44,791 bases of DNA. It comes from CAZCVI01 sp964502145 (GTDB lineage Bacteria > Acidobacteriota > Aminicenantia > UBA2199). The translations under genes were made by a program, and so were the position numbers. Location: assembly GCA_964502145.1 (NCBI GenBank), contig CAZCVI010000064.1:1-44791 (forward strand), given 5' to 3'. Positions 34,922-43,628 of this stretch are shown here, one piece after another. Each line of letters opens with the position of its first letter. The stretch's first letter is position 1. Below the pieces are notes generated by a model. It was not told the origin of the DNA. It searched no databases and saw only the letters and a list, made by a program, of their open reading frames with translations.

Positions 34922-36979
34922 TTAGATTTTTGAGTATTTGTAGGTTTCTTTGTGGTTGCGGAGTTCGATGAGTAGTTCATCGCCGTTGGAGATGCGTTGG
35001 TCGCGTTTGCCTGGGTCTTCAATGAGATTGCCAGAGATGAACATGCGTTCACTTTGGGATTCTTTGGGTAGTTCGATGTAACCACAACGGCGCCCCGCTT
35101 TGAATTTGATGCCTTGAATTTGGGCGGTCTCAGGCAAATAGGGTATAAAAAAGCGATCCATTAATTTTCCTTTTAATTGAAAGGTGAGCTCCTTATTTTT
35201 TACAAATTGGGTGAGCCGTTGATAAACAATCTCGCTACCACGACAGAACCGGGGTTTCTTCAGCACGCCCAGGATGTACCACAATAAAAAAACCACCAGC
35301 AGCACGCCAATCACAAAGGGCAAACATTTGCAGATAAAACACACATCACGGATATCAAAAACAATGGTCGTGGGCCCGCTTTGAGCAAGCAAGTCGATGC
35401 GTGAGGACTTTAAGTCCAGCGAAATACGATGGATGCCAGTTCTAGTGAAACAGGGAATACCCCATTTGGCTTTTGGGCGGACCAACCAGTAAGAATCCTT
35501 GGCCTGGATTTCCACATCGATAGTCGCGTTTTCCAAACCGCATAGGCTAAGGTCTTTAAATTGTGCGGCAGTAGCCGGTGTATTGTTAATCAGCGGGATG
35601 AGGGTGAGAAAAGGGGCTTTATCCAGTTCCGTGACCTTGTAGGTCGGGTAATCGTTCTGTTTTAAAGTCGCTTTATCCGGGGGTTTGCAGAAGATTTTTT
35701 CAATACTAAACACATTGGTGCGAAAATTAAAGTAACCGGGGTAAACTGCGCTAACTGAAACTGGAGTTAGCGGTGCTGTCACCGGTATTTTTATTTTAAA
35801 GACAGGGCCAGCGATATTCATGGCTGTTTTGGTATGATTGCAATGAATCCATACCATTGTCTTTTTAAGTATTAGTGGGCTTAGCGCGTTGCCATCCAAG
35901 CCGATCAGTTCCGCTTCAATAGTAACCTCTTTTTGATCATTGCAAATCTGGTAGACATTGCCTTTGGTGTGTAGAATGTTGGGGCCCGTGGCTTTCGCTT
36001 GCAGTTTAGCCGCGACCTGGGGTAAAAATTTAATTCGCGAGGAGTCGATTGGCGCGGACAACGAGATATCCATATTTCCTGCTTGAATAACGCCATTTTT
36101 GTGTGGGTGCAGCAGGTGCGTGACCCGTCCGGTGATTTGTTGGGGGATATTGGCATTATAAATACCGTTGGTGGGGATTGTTTGGCCCGAACTGTCCTTG
36201 GCTTTGACTACTGTCAACATCTGATTCATATTATTAGTGATACCTGTGGATTGTTCCAGCAGGATCAATCGTTTCAAGGGGAATTCGCTGGTGATTTGGA
36301 TGTTTTGACCGTTTATTTTGACAGTGATACCGCTTTGGGACATCGACATCACGGACAGGGCAATTTGTTCCATGTTTTGGCGAATACTTTCAAAACTGGC
36401 CGGGCAGTTGTACACGTCGGCTTGACCTGTATTTCTAAAAGTAGCGGCTATTGGGTTATCCGTGGCATTGATATTAAGTATAATTGTTTTGGCACCAGAA
36501 GAAGTCGCGAAGGAGGCGATGCGGGAGGCAATTTCCGGGGATGTGGGCCATAAACCATCCGTAAAAATAATCAGCCATTTATCTTGGTTGGGATCTTGAA
36601 TCGATTCCAGTGCGGACATGGCTGTTTCAGCCGCTTCAAAAGAGGTGTTGCCCTGGCAGGTCCATGTACGAATATCGCGAATTTGCGCGTCTTTATTTTC
36701 CGCAGAATCTATGATGAAATGTTGTAATTGCGTGCTTTGGTTCATCGTAACAACAAAGAGTGTATCTTCTGGGTTCAGAAGTCCCACCATCAGTTGCAGG
36801 GCGTAATTGACGGCGTTGCAGGGGTTGGCGTTATTCGTATTCATACTACCCGAATCATCGTAGACCAGCGCGATGGTGCGTTCTTGGGCGCGGAGCGAGG
36901 AAAACGGAAAAAAGGCGAGGAAACAGAGGAAAAACGAGATAAGAAACTTAATTCTTGAAGGGTGGGGTATGCTTTTCAT
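34922..36979 (-). CDS. Exported vWA-domain protein with one C-terminal membrane anchor
   Basis: 685 aa. The signal peptide has a hydrophobic run of residues 12-29 and likely cleavage near LRA-QE. A vWA domain at about 35-215 has an intact MIDAS: DDSGSM (41-46), CQGNTSFEAAETAM with the Thr, and IIFTDGLWP with the Asp. The middle (220-545) looks like Ig-like beta domains. One membrane helix lies at about 552-572, then a cytosolic tail of about 110 residues. The topology places the MIDAS in the periplasm. It is upstream of the tubulin-like gene in the same direction, 160 bases apart, and matches the reported vWA partner of that family. The ribosome site is weak. Confidence 0.85.
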   Translation of the reverse strand: MKSIPHPSRIKFLISFFLCFLAFFPFSSLRAQERTIALVYDDSGSMNTNNANPCNAVNYALQLMVGLLNPEDTLFVVTMNQSTQLQHFIIDSAENKDAQIRDIRTWTCQGNTSFEAAETAMSALESIQDPNQDKWLIIFTDGLWPTSPEIASRIASFATSSGAKTIILNINATDNPIAATFRNTGQADVYNCPASFESIRQNMEQIALSVMSMSQSGITVKINGQNIQITSEFPLKRLILLEQSTGITNNMNQMLTVVKAKDSSGQTIPTNGIYNANIPQQITGRVTHLLHPHKNGVIQAGNMDISLSAPIDSSRIKFLPQVAAKLQAKATGPNILHTKGNVYQICNDQKEVTIEAELIGLDGNALSPLILKKTMVWIHCNHTKTAMNIAGPVFKIKIPVTAPLTPVSVSAVYPGYFNFRTNVFSIEKIFCKPPDKATLKQNDYPTYKVTELDKAPFLTLIPLINNTPATAAQFKDLSLCGLENATIDVEIQAKDSYWLVRPKAKWGIPCFTRTGIHRISLDLKSSRIDLLAQSGPTTIVFDIRDVCFICKCLPFVIGVLLVVFLLWYILGVLKKPRFCRGSEIVYQRLTQFVKNKELTFQLKGKLMDRFFIPYLPETAQIQGIKFKAGRRCGYIELPKESQSERMFISGNLIEDPGKRDQRISNGDELLIELRNHKETYKYSKI

Positions 36980-37258
36980 CTGCTCACGGGTGTCCTTTTC
37001 AAAATATTCATTGTTTCCTCATTAGTAAAGACCAACAATCGCTGTTAAGGATAAATAGTAGCAGTAAATGGGGAAAAAATCAATAGAAAAAGCAATGAAG
37101 GTGGAAGAAAGATAAAGATTCTAGGCTTCTAAGGGTAAAAAAGAGTCATTTCCCTGCTGATTGGGGTCATATTATGCTTGCGAATGGTGGTTATGGGGAT
37201 AAAGAGTGCTATAAAAATGGTCACTTTTGGCATCAAAAAAAATTCATCCATCATACTC
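36980..37258. other. Intergenic, divergent promoter region
   Basis: The spacer lies between the start of the vWA gene (minus) and the toxin-antitoxin promoter (plus). No gene with a ribosome site is seen, and I find no strong promoter for the vWA gene. Confidence 0.4.
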
Positions 37259-37287
37259 TTGACAAGTAGTGGGTTTATTGATACGAT
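37259..37287 (+). promoter_or_regulatory. Promoter of the toxin-antitoxin pair
   Basis: TTGACA (37259-37264), 17-bp spacer, TACGAT (37282-37287). The antitoxin start is 24 bases beyond the -10 box. Confidence 0.75.
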
Positions 37288-37310
37288 GAGACCGGAACAT
37301 GGAGTGAAAC

Positions 37311-37523
37311 ATGATAGCTCTAAAAATAGAAAATCCCAAAGTGGAAGAAATTTTTATAGAAGGTTTCGGCAGTGATAAAGAGAACTTTTTCCAGTTCATT
37401 ATTAACGCTTATGAAAGACAACAGTTTTTAAATAGCTTTGACAAATCCTGTAAACAGGCAATTTTACAGCAAAATGGTGAACTGGAAGAGACCTCTTTGC
37501 AAGACCTGATCAATGTGCTTTAG
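37311..37523 (+). CDS. Putative antitoxin of a RelE-type pair
   Basis: 70 aa, acidic, mostly helical. It starts MIALKIENPKVEEIFIEGFG, a Phd- or RelB-type opening without a clear DNA-binding motif, and a C-terminal helix follows that would wrap a toxin. Its stop lies 11 bases inside the next gene, coupling translation. The ATG has GGAGTG five bases upstream. The call rests on size, charge and the RelE-like neighbour. Confidence 0.75.
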   Translation: MIALKIENPKVEEIFIEGFGSDKENFFQFIINAYERQQFLNSFDKSCKQAILQQNGELEETSLQDLINVL

Positions 37524-37848
37524 AATAGTCCCGACCCCTGAATTTGCAAAACAAGCCAAAAAACTCTCAAAAAAGTTTCCGTACTTGCGGCAGGATTTAT
37601 TGGATTTGCAAGAGATGCTCCAAGAGAATTGCAAAGTCGGTATCCATCTGGGCAATAACTGTTATAAAATAAGGCTACAAAACACTTCGGTTAAGAAAGG
37701 AAAGAGCGGTGGATTCAGGGTCATTGTATTTCTGTTAGAAAAGGATAAAACGATACGATTGCTTGCTATTTATTCCAAAAGCGAAACGGATAGCATACCG
37801 GATGAAGAAATAAAAAAGATATTGAAAAAAAACGATCTGATTGGATAA
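37513..37848 (+). CDS. RelE/ParE-superfamily toxin
   Basis: 111 aa, basic. FRIVPTPEFAKQAKKLSKKFP is the usual first helix, GIHLGNNCYKIRLQ replaces the family G..l.G..yRiR strand, and KSGGFRVIVFLLEKDKTIRLLAIYSKSE ends the sheet (cited as fragments). RelE toxins cut mRNA at the ribosome and ParE toxins block gyrase; the sequence alone does not decide which. It overlaps the antitoxin gene by 11 bases, and its ATG 37513 has no strong ribosome site, as in coupled pairs. Confidence 0.88.
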   Translation: MCFRIVPTPEFAKQAKKLSKKFPYLRQDLLDLQEMLQENCKVGIHLGNNCYKIRLQNTSVKKGKSGGFRVIVFLLEKDKTIRLLAIYSKSETDSIPDEEIKKILKKNDLIG

Positions 37849-37900
37849 AATAATGGGCGTCCCCACTTCATCCTGTTTGCGTTTTTTGTCCTTGTTTCAA

Positions 37901-37930
37901 TTGACATAAAATGCAATACAGTGTTATACT
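37901..37930 (+). promoter_or_regulatory. Promoter of the precursor-peptide gene
   Basis: TTGACA (37901-37906) followed, at 17 or 18 bp, by TTATAC/TATACT (37924-37930). This gives a leader of about 125 bases before the lanthipeptide-like gene. Confidence 0.65.
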
Positions 37931-38061
37931 TAAGCCGTTTCCGTTAAAATACTCAAAATTAAGCAGCAGAGGCAATACTGGTGAATTTAATAAATGACTA
38001 CCAATGAGCGCGGACCCCAAAGGTGAATATCTTGTAAATATAACCAAATCAAAAGGAGAAT

Positions 38062-38304
38062 ATGATGCACACGAAGAAATTGAAATCAAAGCTTTTTTTA
38101 AACAAACAAACCATTGCCAATTATAATTTGGCGACGATTAAAGGAGGTTTTACTCAAGAGAATCCATGTCTTGACTCCTATATCACTCCTCAATACGGAA
38201 CAGGTTGCGCTTGTTATGAATCAACACCTATATTTTCATGCGGTTGTGGCGGTGGTGGTGACACGTCAATAGTTCCAGATCATTGTATCCCACAAGATTA
38301 TTAG
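38062..38304 (+). CDS. Class I lanthipeptide-like precursor, orphan
   Basis: 80 aa. Residues 6-29, with the core KLFLNKQTIANYNLATIKGG read in part as LNKQTIA...IKGG, match the leader of lanthipeptide/RiPP precursors of the Bacteroidota type and end in a Gly-Gly cleavage site. The 51-residue core (from F30) has six Cys (36, 49, 51, 60, 62, 75) and nine Ser/Thr, plus a CGCGGGG stretch. AGGAG lies seven bases before the ATG, and a good promoter is 130 bases upstream. No LanB, LanC, radical-SAM or peptidase-containing transporter is in the window, so modification must come from elsewhere if the gene is used. A second ATG one codon later is possible. Confidence 0.75.
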   Translation: MMHTKKLKSKLFLNKQTIANYNLATIKGGFTQENPCLDSYITPQYGTGCACYESTPIFSCGCGGGGDTSIVPDHCIPQDY

Positions 38305-38449
38305 AAACCAATAGATGGTCTGCGGGCAGATATCCATCCTGCCCGCAACCATTGTCCATTAAGACTATTTTCCCTTTGAATGTAGTGACTCCGTGTAGTC
38401 CATGGGCCACGGTTAAAACAAATAATACGGCTATAATCAATCGTTTCAT
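38228..38449 (-). CDS. Possible small exported peptide, doubtful
   Basis: 73 aa read on the minus strand begin with a credible signal peptide (MKRLIIAVLFVLTVAHGLHG). The remainder is encoded through the hairpin at 38315-38352 and antisense to the precursor peptide gene. The ribosome site is weak (GAAGAAAA). It follows the nucleotidyltransferase stop by 27 bases. Overlap with a better-supported gene makes it more likely a chance or decayed frame. Confidence 0.2.
   Translation of the reverse strand: MKRLIIAVLFVLTVAHGLHGVTTFKGKIVLMDNGCGQDGYLPADHLLVSNNLVGYNDLELLTCHHHRHNRMKI
38315..38352. other. Strong hairpin after the precursor gene
   Basis: ATGGT-C-TGCGGGCAG pairs with CTGCCCGCA-ACCAT around a 9-base loop, 14 bp with one bulged C. 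No T-tract follows, so it is not a standard terminator; it could protect the mRNA or be a mobile-element remnant. Confidence 0.6.
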
Positions 38450-38476
38450 AATTTTTTCTTCTTGTTGGCATAGCTT

Positions 38477-38797
38477 TTAGGCGGCAAATACAATTTCGCC
38501 AGAGGCGGCATAATCGGTCAAGAAAGAATCGCTTTTTTCCCACTCGGAAGGTGTAAAAGAGAGCGCTTCAATGGGTTCGAAAATTTCATAAATGGCCCCG
38601 GAAAGGAAATCGATTCTTTCCCAATAATTCATGGTGGCAAAGTTTTCGGATATGACAATCAGATCAATATCACTGTTGTCGTTGAAGTTACCCCTGGCAT
38701 AAGAGCCGAAAAGAATTATTTTGGATATCTTAACTTTTTTTTGCTCCAAGATGTTTTTAAAGCGCTCTATAATGCTTAAAACTGATTTATGATTCAC
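38477..38797 (-). CDS. Minimal nucleotidyltransferase (MNT antitoxin type)
   Basis: 106 aa with GSYARG (31-36) and SDIDLIV (42-48), the pol-beta-type nucleotidyltransferase motif with two of the metal Asp residues. Proteins of this size usually act with a HEPN toxin, adenylylating it. No HEPN gene is beside it here; the next frame is the doubtful peptide. Start is GTG 38797 directly after GGAGGAAAT, since an ATG two bases upstream stops at once. Confidence 0.88.
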   Translation of the reverse strand: MNHKSVLSIIERFKNILEQKKVKISKIILFGSYARGNFNDNSDIDLIVISENFATMNYWERIDFLSGAIYEIFEPIEALSFTPSEWEKSDSFLTDYAASGEIVFAA

Positions 38798-38865
38798 ATT
38801 TCCTCCATCGCTATTATAATACCAATTGGCATATTTATCAACCTATTTCCAAGGGAATAGAACAT

Positions 38866-38887
38866 AAAGGCTGTCACTCCAGCCTTT
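38866..38887. terminator. Hairpin at the end of the exporter operon
   Basis: A perfect 8-bp stem AAAGGCTG/CAGCCTTT with a 6-base loop touches the stop codon of the last permease gene. T-rich sequence (TATTTCTTTTT) follows on the plus strand only, so as a rho-independent terminator it favours plus-strand transcripts, though it may also stabilise the operon mRNA. Confidence 0.5.
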
Positions 38888-40026
38888 TATTTCTTTTTAA
38901 ACCGCACGGGGAGATTGAGGAAGCTGAGCAGCATATAAAAGAGATAAAGCCCGAATTGATGGAGGAAAAAACCGCCAACATAACTGGACGCACCTTCAAT
39001 ATAATTGATGCGCGGAAAGGCATTTAATACGGGGGTGGAAGGAAGCATGAATGAAATAGAACGCAACACGGGATGAATGCTTTCTAAGGGAAAGGTGTAC
39101 CCGGAAACAAAAAAGACGGGCAAGGTAAAGAAAAAAAGCACTTGTAAAACCATTAACCGATGGCGGAAAAACGGGCCTATGACATTTCCAAACGCGATCA
39201 CGGTCATACTGAATAACAATAACATCAAAATCGACAGGATAATGTTCTCGGAAGGTATGCCAAACACAATATGAAACAAAAACGAAAGCAATAACACGGT
39301 GGGCACAGCAAAAAACAGGATGGCGAAATGCCGAAAAAAGAAATAACGGAAGGAACCGCCACTGAATAACAAGGTGCTATGAAAGGTTCCAAACTCCCTC
39401 TCTTTGGCAATACCAAAACTGGTGCCGACTAACAAACCCTGCTGAATAGCCAGTATCAAAACAGCAGAAATTACAAATAAGAAATAATCGACAGATGGAT
39501 TACCGAGAGAACGGGAGACAACTTTTAAGGGTAGAATCTTTTCCATACGATCAGGTACAGGGAAATACTTGTCCATGAGCTTGAGTTCAGCACCAACACG
39601 GGCAGTGCCGAGGGTTTTGGCTATGCCCATTAAAACCGAATTGGCACAAACAATGTTTCGACAATCAACGATCACCTGGACGGGTTGACTGGATTTTTTC
39701 AGCACGTTTTTATAGAGACCACGGTTAATGTAAACCACAGCCAAGGCATTTTCAGCGTGAATCTGGGCGGTGGCAGCCTCCATGGAAGATAATACCTGGA
39801 TTACTTTTAATTCGGGGGCACTGTCGAGGTAATTGATGACTAAACGGGAAACGGCATTGTTCTCCTGGTCCACGACGATGATGGGATAGTCACGGCCAAT
39901 ACGCTTGCCATACAACAGGCCAAACGCGACAACTGCTATAATGGGAACGGCTAAAAGATAGGTTAATACTTCTTTATTTAATAGTTTTTTGAACTCGGTT
40001 TTGATAATATCACGCGACTTGATCAT
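38887..40026 (-). CDS. ABC-2 exporter permease (YbhR/YbhS type)
   Basis: 379 aa. An N-terminal helix (about 20-40) is followed by an extracytoplasmic domain of about 130 residues and then five helices in the C-terminal half, the arrangement of YbhR/YbhS-type permeases. The coupling segment GIAKEREFGTFHSTLLFS (read as KEREFGT) is present. ATG 40026 has AAAGGAGC upstream and overlaps the preceding permease gene by 17 bases. A fragment of a paralogue survives at 16592-16698. Such permeases normally pair with a YbhF-like ATPase, absent here. Confidence 0.88.
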   Translation of the reverse strand: MIKSRDIIKTEFKKLLNKEVLTYLLAVPIIAVVAFGLLYGKRIGRDYPIIVVDQENNAVSRLVINYLDSAPELKVIQVLSSMEAATAQIHAENALAVVYINRGLYKNVLKKSSQPVQVIVDCRNIVCANSVLMGIAKTLGTARVGAELKLMDKYFPVPDRMEKILPLKVVSRSLGNPSVDYFLFVISAVLILAIQQGLLVGTSFGIAKEREFGTFHSTLLFSGGSFRYFFFRHFAILFFAVPTVLLLSFLFHIVFGIPSENIILSILMLLLFSMTVIAFGNVIGPFFRHRLMVLQVLFFFTLPVFFVSGYTFPLESIHPVLRSISFMLPSTPVLNAFPRINYIEGASSYVGGFFLHQFGLYLFYMLLSFLNLPVRFKKK

Positions 40027-41134
40027 CTTTAAAGCTCCTTTTGCGGTCGAGTATAAGCAAGGGAATAAAAAAAACCACGGCCAATATAATCAACGGCCAA
40101 GGGTTCAAGGGATTGTGGGTTTGATACCATATCTTGGAACTCTCTTCTAAAAATGAAGTGAGGGGAAAGATCACTACAGCATGTTTAAAGAAAGCAGGAA
40201 ACATGGCCCGCGGCCACGTAAACCCGGAAAAAGTAAAGGCGACAGCTCCCAAAGCGATTATAATCTCGGTAGCAAAGATGGGTTCTTTGAATATGGACGC
40301 AATCAACATACCCAAAAATAATGTGGCTAAACCAAATAAAAGGTAATATAAAAACATCAACAGGACATTGCCAACGAGCAAATCAAAGAGAGGGAAAAAG
40401 AGTCCATATAATATCCCAAAAGGTATCATACAGAGAAACAAATAGGTAATAGTTTTGGCTGCTAAAAACGTCAGGGCTGAAACACCCACATAACTCTCCT
40501 TGGAAGTAAACATGGAATACCCACCGACAATAATCAGAATCTGAAACAACACGGCCATCAACAAACCGGGCAAAACAAACTGGGTGTATTCCAAGGTGGG
40601 ATTAAACAATTTACGGTACTCGATACGAACGGGATTCTTTAAGAATTCAGCAGCAGTCCCAGAAAGACCTTTTTGCTGAAAAAAATACTTGAACCAACGC
40701 TCTTGTTCCCAGCCTTCGACTTTAGAAATGGTTTTGGCGAGTGTTCTACCGGGAAGGAGGTAATTAAAATCCTGGAAGAAGATGACACGGGTCTGTTTCC
40801 CAGTGCGTAAGGACATGGAAAAGTCGGGAGGAATAATCAGGAACCCACGCACTTTGCCAGAAACCAACAGGGCTTTACCTGCCTCGATATCCGTGACAAT
40901 ATGGGTGGAGTGAAAGGCCTGGGTACTGTTCAAACTTCGCAGGAACTCCCGGGAAAGGTTCTGACTGTCCCGGTTCCACACGGCAACGGGAATTTGCTGG
41001 GGGATACGCTTCCAGGTGAAGGTAAACCCCATGAATAATCCGAGTACAAGGGGAACAAGAAATAACACGGCTATGAAGAACTTGCTCTTCAAGGCGGCGC
41101 GTATTTCACGGGCAATTAAAGAAAATAGTTTCAT
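40010..41134 (-). CDS. ABC-2 exporter permease (YbhR/YbhS type)
   Basis: 374 aa with the same plan as the next gene: helix at about 17-37, extracytoplasmic part to about 180, then five helices. The segment MFTSKESYVGVSALTFLAAKTI is the coupling region. It pairs with the next gene as the two half-pores. ATG 41134 has a weak site (ACGAGC); the 37-base spacer after the membrane-fusion gene keeps it in the operon. Confidence 0.88.
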   Translation of the reverse strand: MKLFSLIAREIRAALKSKFFIAVLFLVPLVLGLFMGFTFTWKRIPQQIPVAVWNRDSQNLSREFLRSLNSTQAFHSTHIVTDIEAGKALLVSGKVRGFLIIPPDFSMSLRTGKQTRVIFFQDFNYLLPGRTLAKTISKVEGWEQERWFKYFFQQKGLSGTAAEFLKNPVRIEYRKLFNPTLEYTQFVLPGLLMAVLFQILIIVGGYSMFTSKESYVGVSALTFLAAKTITYLFLCMIPFGILYGLFFPLFDLLVGNVLLMFLYYLLFGLATLFLGMLIASIFKEPIFATEIIIALGAVAFTFSGFTWPRAMFPAFFKHAVVIFPLTSFLEESSKIWYQTHNPLNPWPLIILAVVFFIPLLILDRKRSFKDDQVA

Positions 41135-41171
41135 TTTGAGTGCTCGTTGGTTTTGATGATTTATGTGGGTT

Positions 41172-42134
41172 CTAAAAGCGATTTAAAATCTGAATGGTCA
41201 TGCCTGGGCGCAGGCCTGCGGGGTTCGTGGCGAAGGTGGCACGGACTTCAAAGGTCTTGATATCCCAGGAGCCTTTTTCATGGGTGGACTCATACTTGGA
41301 AAAATCGGCCATGGGGGCGATATAATAAACGGATATATTGTCCTCCTTTTGCAGGGCGGGAATATAAACCTTGAGGGTGTCTCCACTTTTTAACCCGTTG
41401 AACTGGCTCTCGCGGAGATTAAAAATGACATAATTCTTTGAGTCCAACAGGGAAATCACGGGGAATCCGGGAGTGATTATTTCACCGGCCTGGGAATTGA
41501 CCTGTTTGATCTCCCCATCTTGGGGGGCTTTGATGGTGCTCTCGCTTAAATAGGTTTCGGCCTCATTTACTTTTTCCTGCATGGCGCGCACCTGGGCCTT
41601 GAGGGTTTCGATTTGTTCTTTGCGAGTACCGTTGTTGGTCATTTCGAGGTAAGATTTGGCTTTGCTGTATTCATCTTGGGCGACTTTATAACGGAACTCG
41701 GCCATGTCTTTTTCTTGATCTGAGACGCCACCTTCTTTATACACTGTTAAGATACGGTTAAAGGTTCGTTCGACGATTTCAAGGTTGTTTTTAGCGATTT
41801 GAAACTGTCGTTCAACCATGGCTTTTTCTTCTTTACGTGCGCCGTTCTGGGCCATTTCCAATTGTGCGCTGACCGCTTCCAAGCCAGCACGGGCTTGTGC
41901 TACTTTGGCTTCTATTTCTTTGCTTTCCATAATCGCGAGGGTATCACCTTTTTTGACCCGCTCGCCGACTGTCACTTTTATTTCGAGGATACGCCCGGCG
42001 ATTTTAGATGCGATGTCAATCTCATCGCATTCGACGTAACCGGTGTGCTGGGATTTTTCTTTGCCACAGTTTGCGGTAAGACCTAATACTAGAATTAGCG
42101 ATAATGTTGTTAAGATAATGGTTGATTGTTTCAT
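41172..42134 (-). CDS. HlyD-family membrane fusion protein
   Basis: 320 aa. It bridges the inner-membrane pump and a TolC channel. After a hydrophobic N-terminus (about 5-19) a Cys at position 23 (LTANC) suggests a lipoprotein signal, although Asn before the Cys is unusual. Then comes the lipoyl-like half AGRILEIKVTVGERVKKGDTL (read as GERVKKGDTL), an alpha-helical hairpin of about 100 residues, the second half KAPQDGEIKQVNSQAGEIITPG in part, and a beta barrel. ATG 42134 is seven bases after GGAGGG and overlaps the TolC gene stop. Confidence 0.92.
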   Translation of the reverse strand: MKQSTIILTTLSLILVLGLTANCGKEKSQHTGYVECDEIDIASKIAGRILEIKVTVGERVKKGDTLAIMESKEIEAKVAQARAGLEAVSAQLEMAQNGARKEEKAMVERQFQIAKNNLEIVERTFNRILTVYKEGGVSDQEKDMAEFRYKVAQDEYSKAKSYLEMTNNGTRKEQIETLKAQVRAMQEKVNEAETYLSESTIKAPQDGEIKQVNSQAGEIITPGFPVISLLDSKNYVIFNLRESQFNGLKSGDTLKVYIPALQKEDNISVYYIAPMADFSKYESTHEKGSWDIKTFEVRATFATNPAGLRPGMTIQILNRF

Positions 42135-43591
42135 TTGGTTCCCTCCAGTGTATGAATTGATTTTTCCAGGTTTTGGCCCAAACGGTTGATTTGTAGCCAA
42201 AGGGTGGTGTAATTATAAATGGCCTGAAGTCGTTCTACATTTATTTTAAGCAGTAATAAGTTGGCATCAACGACTTCCAAGGAGATACCGAGGCCGGATG
42301 AAAAACGGGATTCGGCAAGTTTTAAATTTTCAGTGGCTTCTTCGCGACGATTCTCGAATGTATCAATGCAATGAAGTTCGGCGGTTGCCGAGTAATAGAG
42401 TTTATCGGTCAACTTTTTTAACATGTCTTCAACTTCCAGGGCTTTTTCGGAAACTTCTGCTATGAGCTGGTTATCGGCTTTTAATTTGAAGTATTTCTCG
42501 CCGCTGGAAAAGAGGTTAAAATTCACACCGACACCAACGGCCCATTTGGGGTCGAGCAGTGACAAGTCCTTGGTGGTCAATTCGTATTTGCCAAAGGCAT
42601 AGATTTGCGGCAGGTAGTCACCGAGATCGCCGCGTTTCTTAACGGTCACCAATTCTTTTTTAATGGCCATCTTTTTAAGGATACCATTGGATTCTTTGAC
42701 CCAGTTCCAGAGCGTGGTTTTATCCTCGGTGATTTTTTCATAGGTAAGAGGCGTGGTCAGGGTGATGGTATCTATGTTTTCTATATTTAACATATTACCC
42801 AGCAGACTACGGGCTGTTTTAAGGTTCTCTTCCGCTTTTTGGCGATTGGCCTGGGCATCGGAAAGAGCTACTTTGGCACGTAATACTTGATATTTGGCAA
42901 TTAAACCAGCATTAAACAACGATTCGGCTTTGTTTTTATGATCTTGAATGCCAATTTCAGCTTCTTTATAGAGTGACACTACTTCTTCGAGTAATTTGTT
43001 GAGCATGTATATTTCCGTTGTATCGGCGCGGACCTGTTCGGCGGTTAATTCAAGGTTGGTTTGTCCTTCTTTGAGATTGAGGCGGGCCGCTTTGTTGAGC
43101 GCTTGGATTTTTCCGCCGATCCAGATGGGCAGGGTCGCTTCGAGAGAGGCGCGTTGGATATTCTGATCCAGCACGTGAATATTAAAAGAAGGAATCAAAC
43201 CTTCCAATGTGCTGGTAATGCCTGCTGCATAGGCTGATTTTTCCATGGCGCTCAGGGGCACACCTTTAAGAATCAAATTCTGCAAATTAATATCTGCCAG
43301 TTGGCCACCGGTTTCCAGTTTAATGATTAATTGTCTTAAACTTTCCAGTTCCAGATCAATCGGGTTATCCAGGTGAGTATAGCTGGCTTTAAAATTCACG
43401 CGCGGTAAGTATTGCGTGAACGCCTCTTTTTTTTGCAAGGTCAGACGCGCTACCTCGTGTTTATTGGACTTCAAGCCGTGGTTAACAGCCAGTGCTTTTT
43501 GTACCGCGTCACCCAGACGGATTTCTTCCGGGCAAAGCGGGCTTGAAATAAGTAAAATAATTAAAAGTAAAAAAACAATCTTTCGTTTCAT
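42131..43591 (-). CDS. TolC-family outer-membrane efflux protein
   Basis: 486 aa, of usual length, with signal peptide (residues 5-17, cleavage near SPLC-PEE). Two outer-membrane-factor repeats follow, each opening with a strand like LPRVNFKASYTHLD and LPQIYAFGKYELT before long helices. It forms the outer channel for the pump encoded downstream. Its TGA stop overlaps the ATG of the membrane-fusion gene (ATGA), so the two are coupled. Confidence 0.92.
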   Translation of the reverse strand: MKRKIVFLLLIILLISSPLCPEEIRLGDAVQKALAVNHGLKSNKHEVARLTLQKKEAFTQYLPRVNFKASYTHLDNPIDLELESLRQLIIKLETGGQLADINLQNLILKGVPLSAMEKSAYAAGITSTLEGLIPSFNIHVLDQNIQRASLEATLPIWIGGKIQALNKAARLNLKEGQTNLELTAEQVRADTTEIYMLNKLLEEVVSLYKEAEIGIQDHKNKAESLFNAGLIAKYQVLRAKVALSDAQANRQKAEENLKTARSLLGNMLNIENIDTITLTTPLTYEKITEDKTTLWNWVKESNGILKKMAIKKELVTVKKRGDLGDYLPQIYAFGKYELTTKDLSLLDPKWAVGVGVNFNLFSSGEKYFKLKADNQLIAEVSEKALEVEDMLKKLTDKLYYSATAELHCIDTFENRREEATENLKLAESRFSSGLGISLEVVDANLLLLKINVERLQAIYNYTTLWLQINRLGQNLEKSIHTLEGTK

Positions 43592-43628
43592 TACTAGCTC
43601 CTATTTATTGAGATGGTCAGAACGTGGT

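Noticed and set aside
34879..35085. 68-aa minus-strand ORF
   Set aside because: Overlaps the vWA gene in another frame and is rich in Asn/Thr/Ser; no ribosome site.
37178..37375. 65-aa plus-strand ORF before the antitoxin
   Set aside because: Contains the promoter of the toxin-antitoxin pair and overlaps the antitoxin start in another frame.
38228..38449. Toxin partner (HEPN) for the nucleotidyltransferase
   Set aside because: The frame has a signal-peptide-like start and no RxxxxH HEPN motif.
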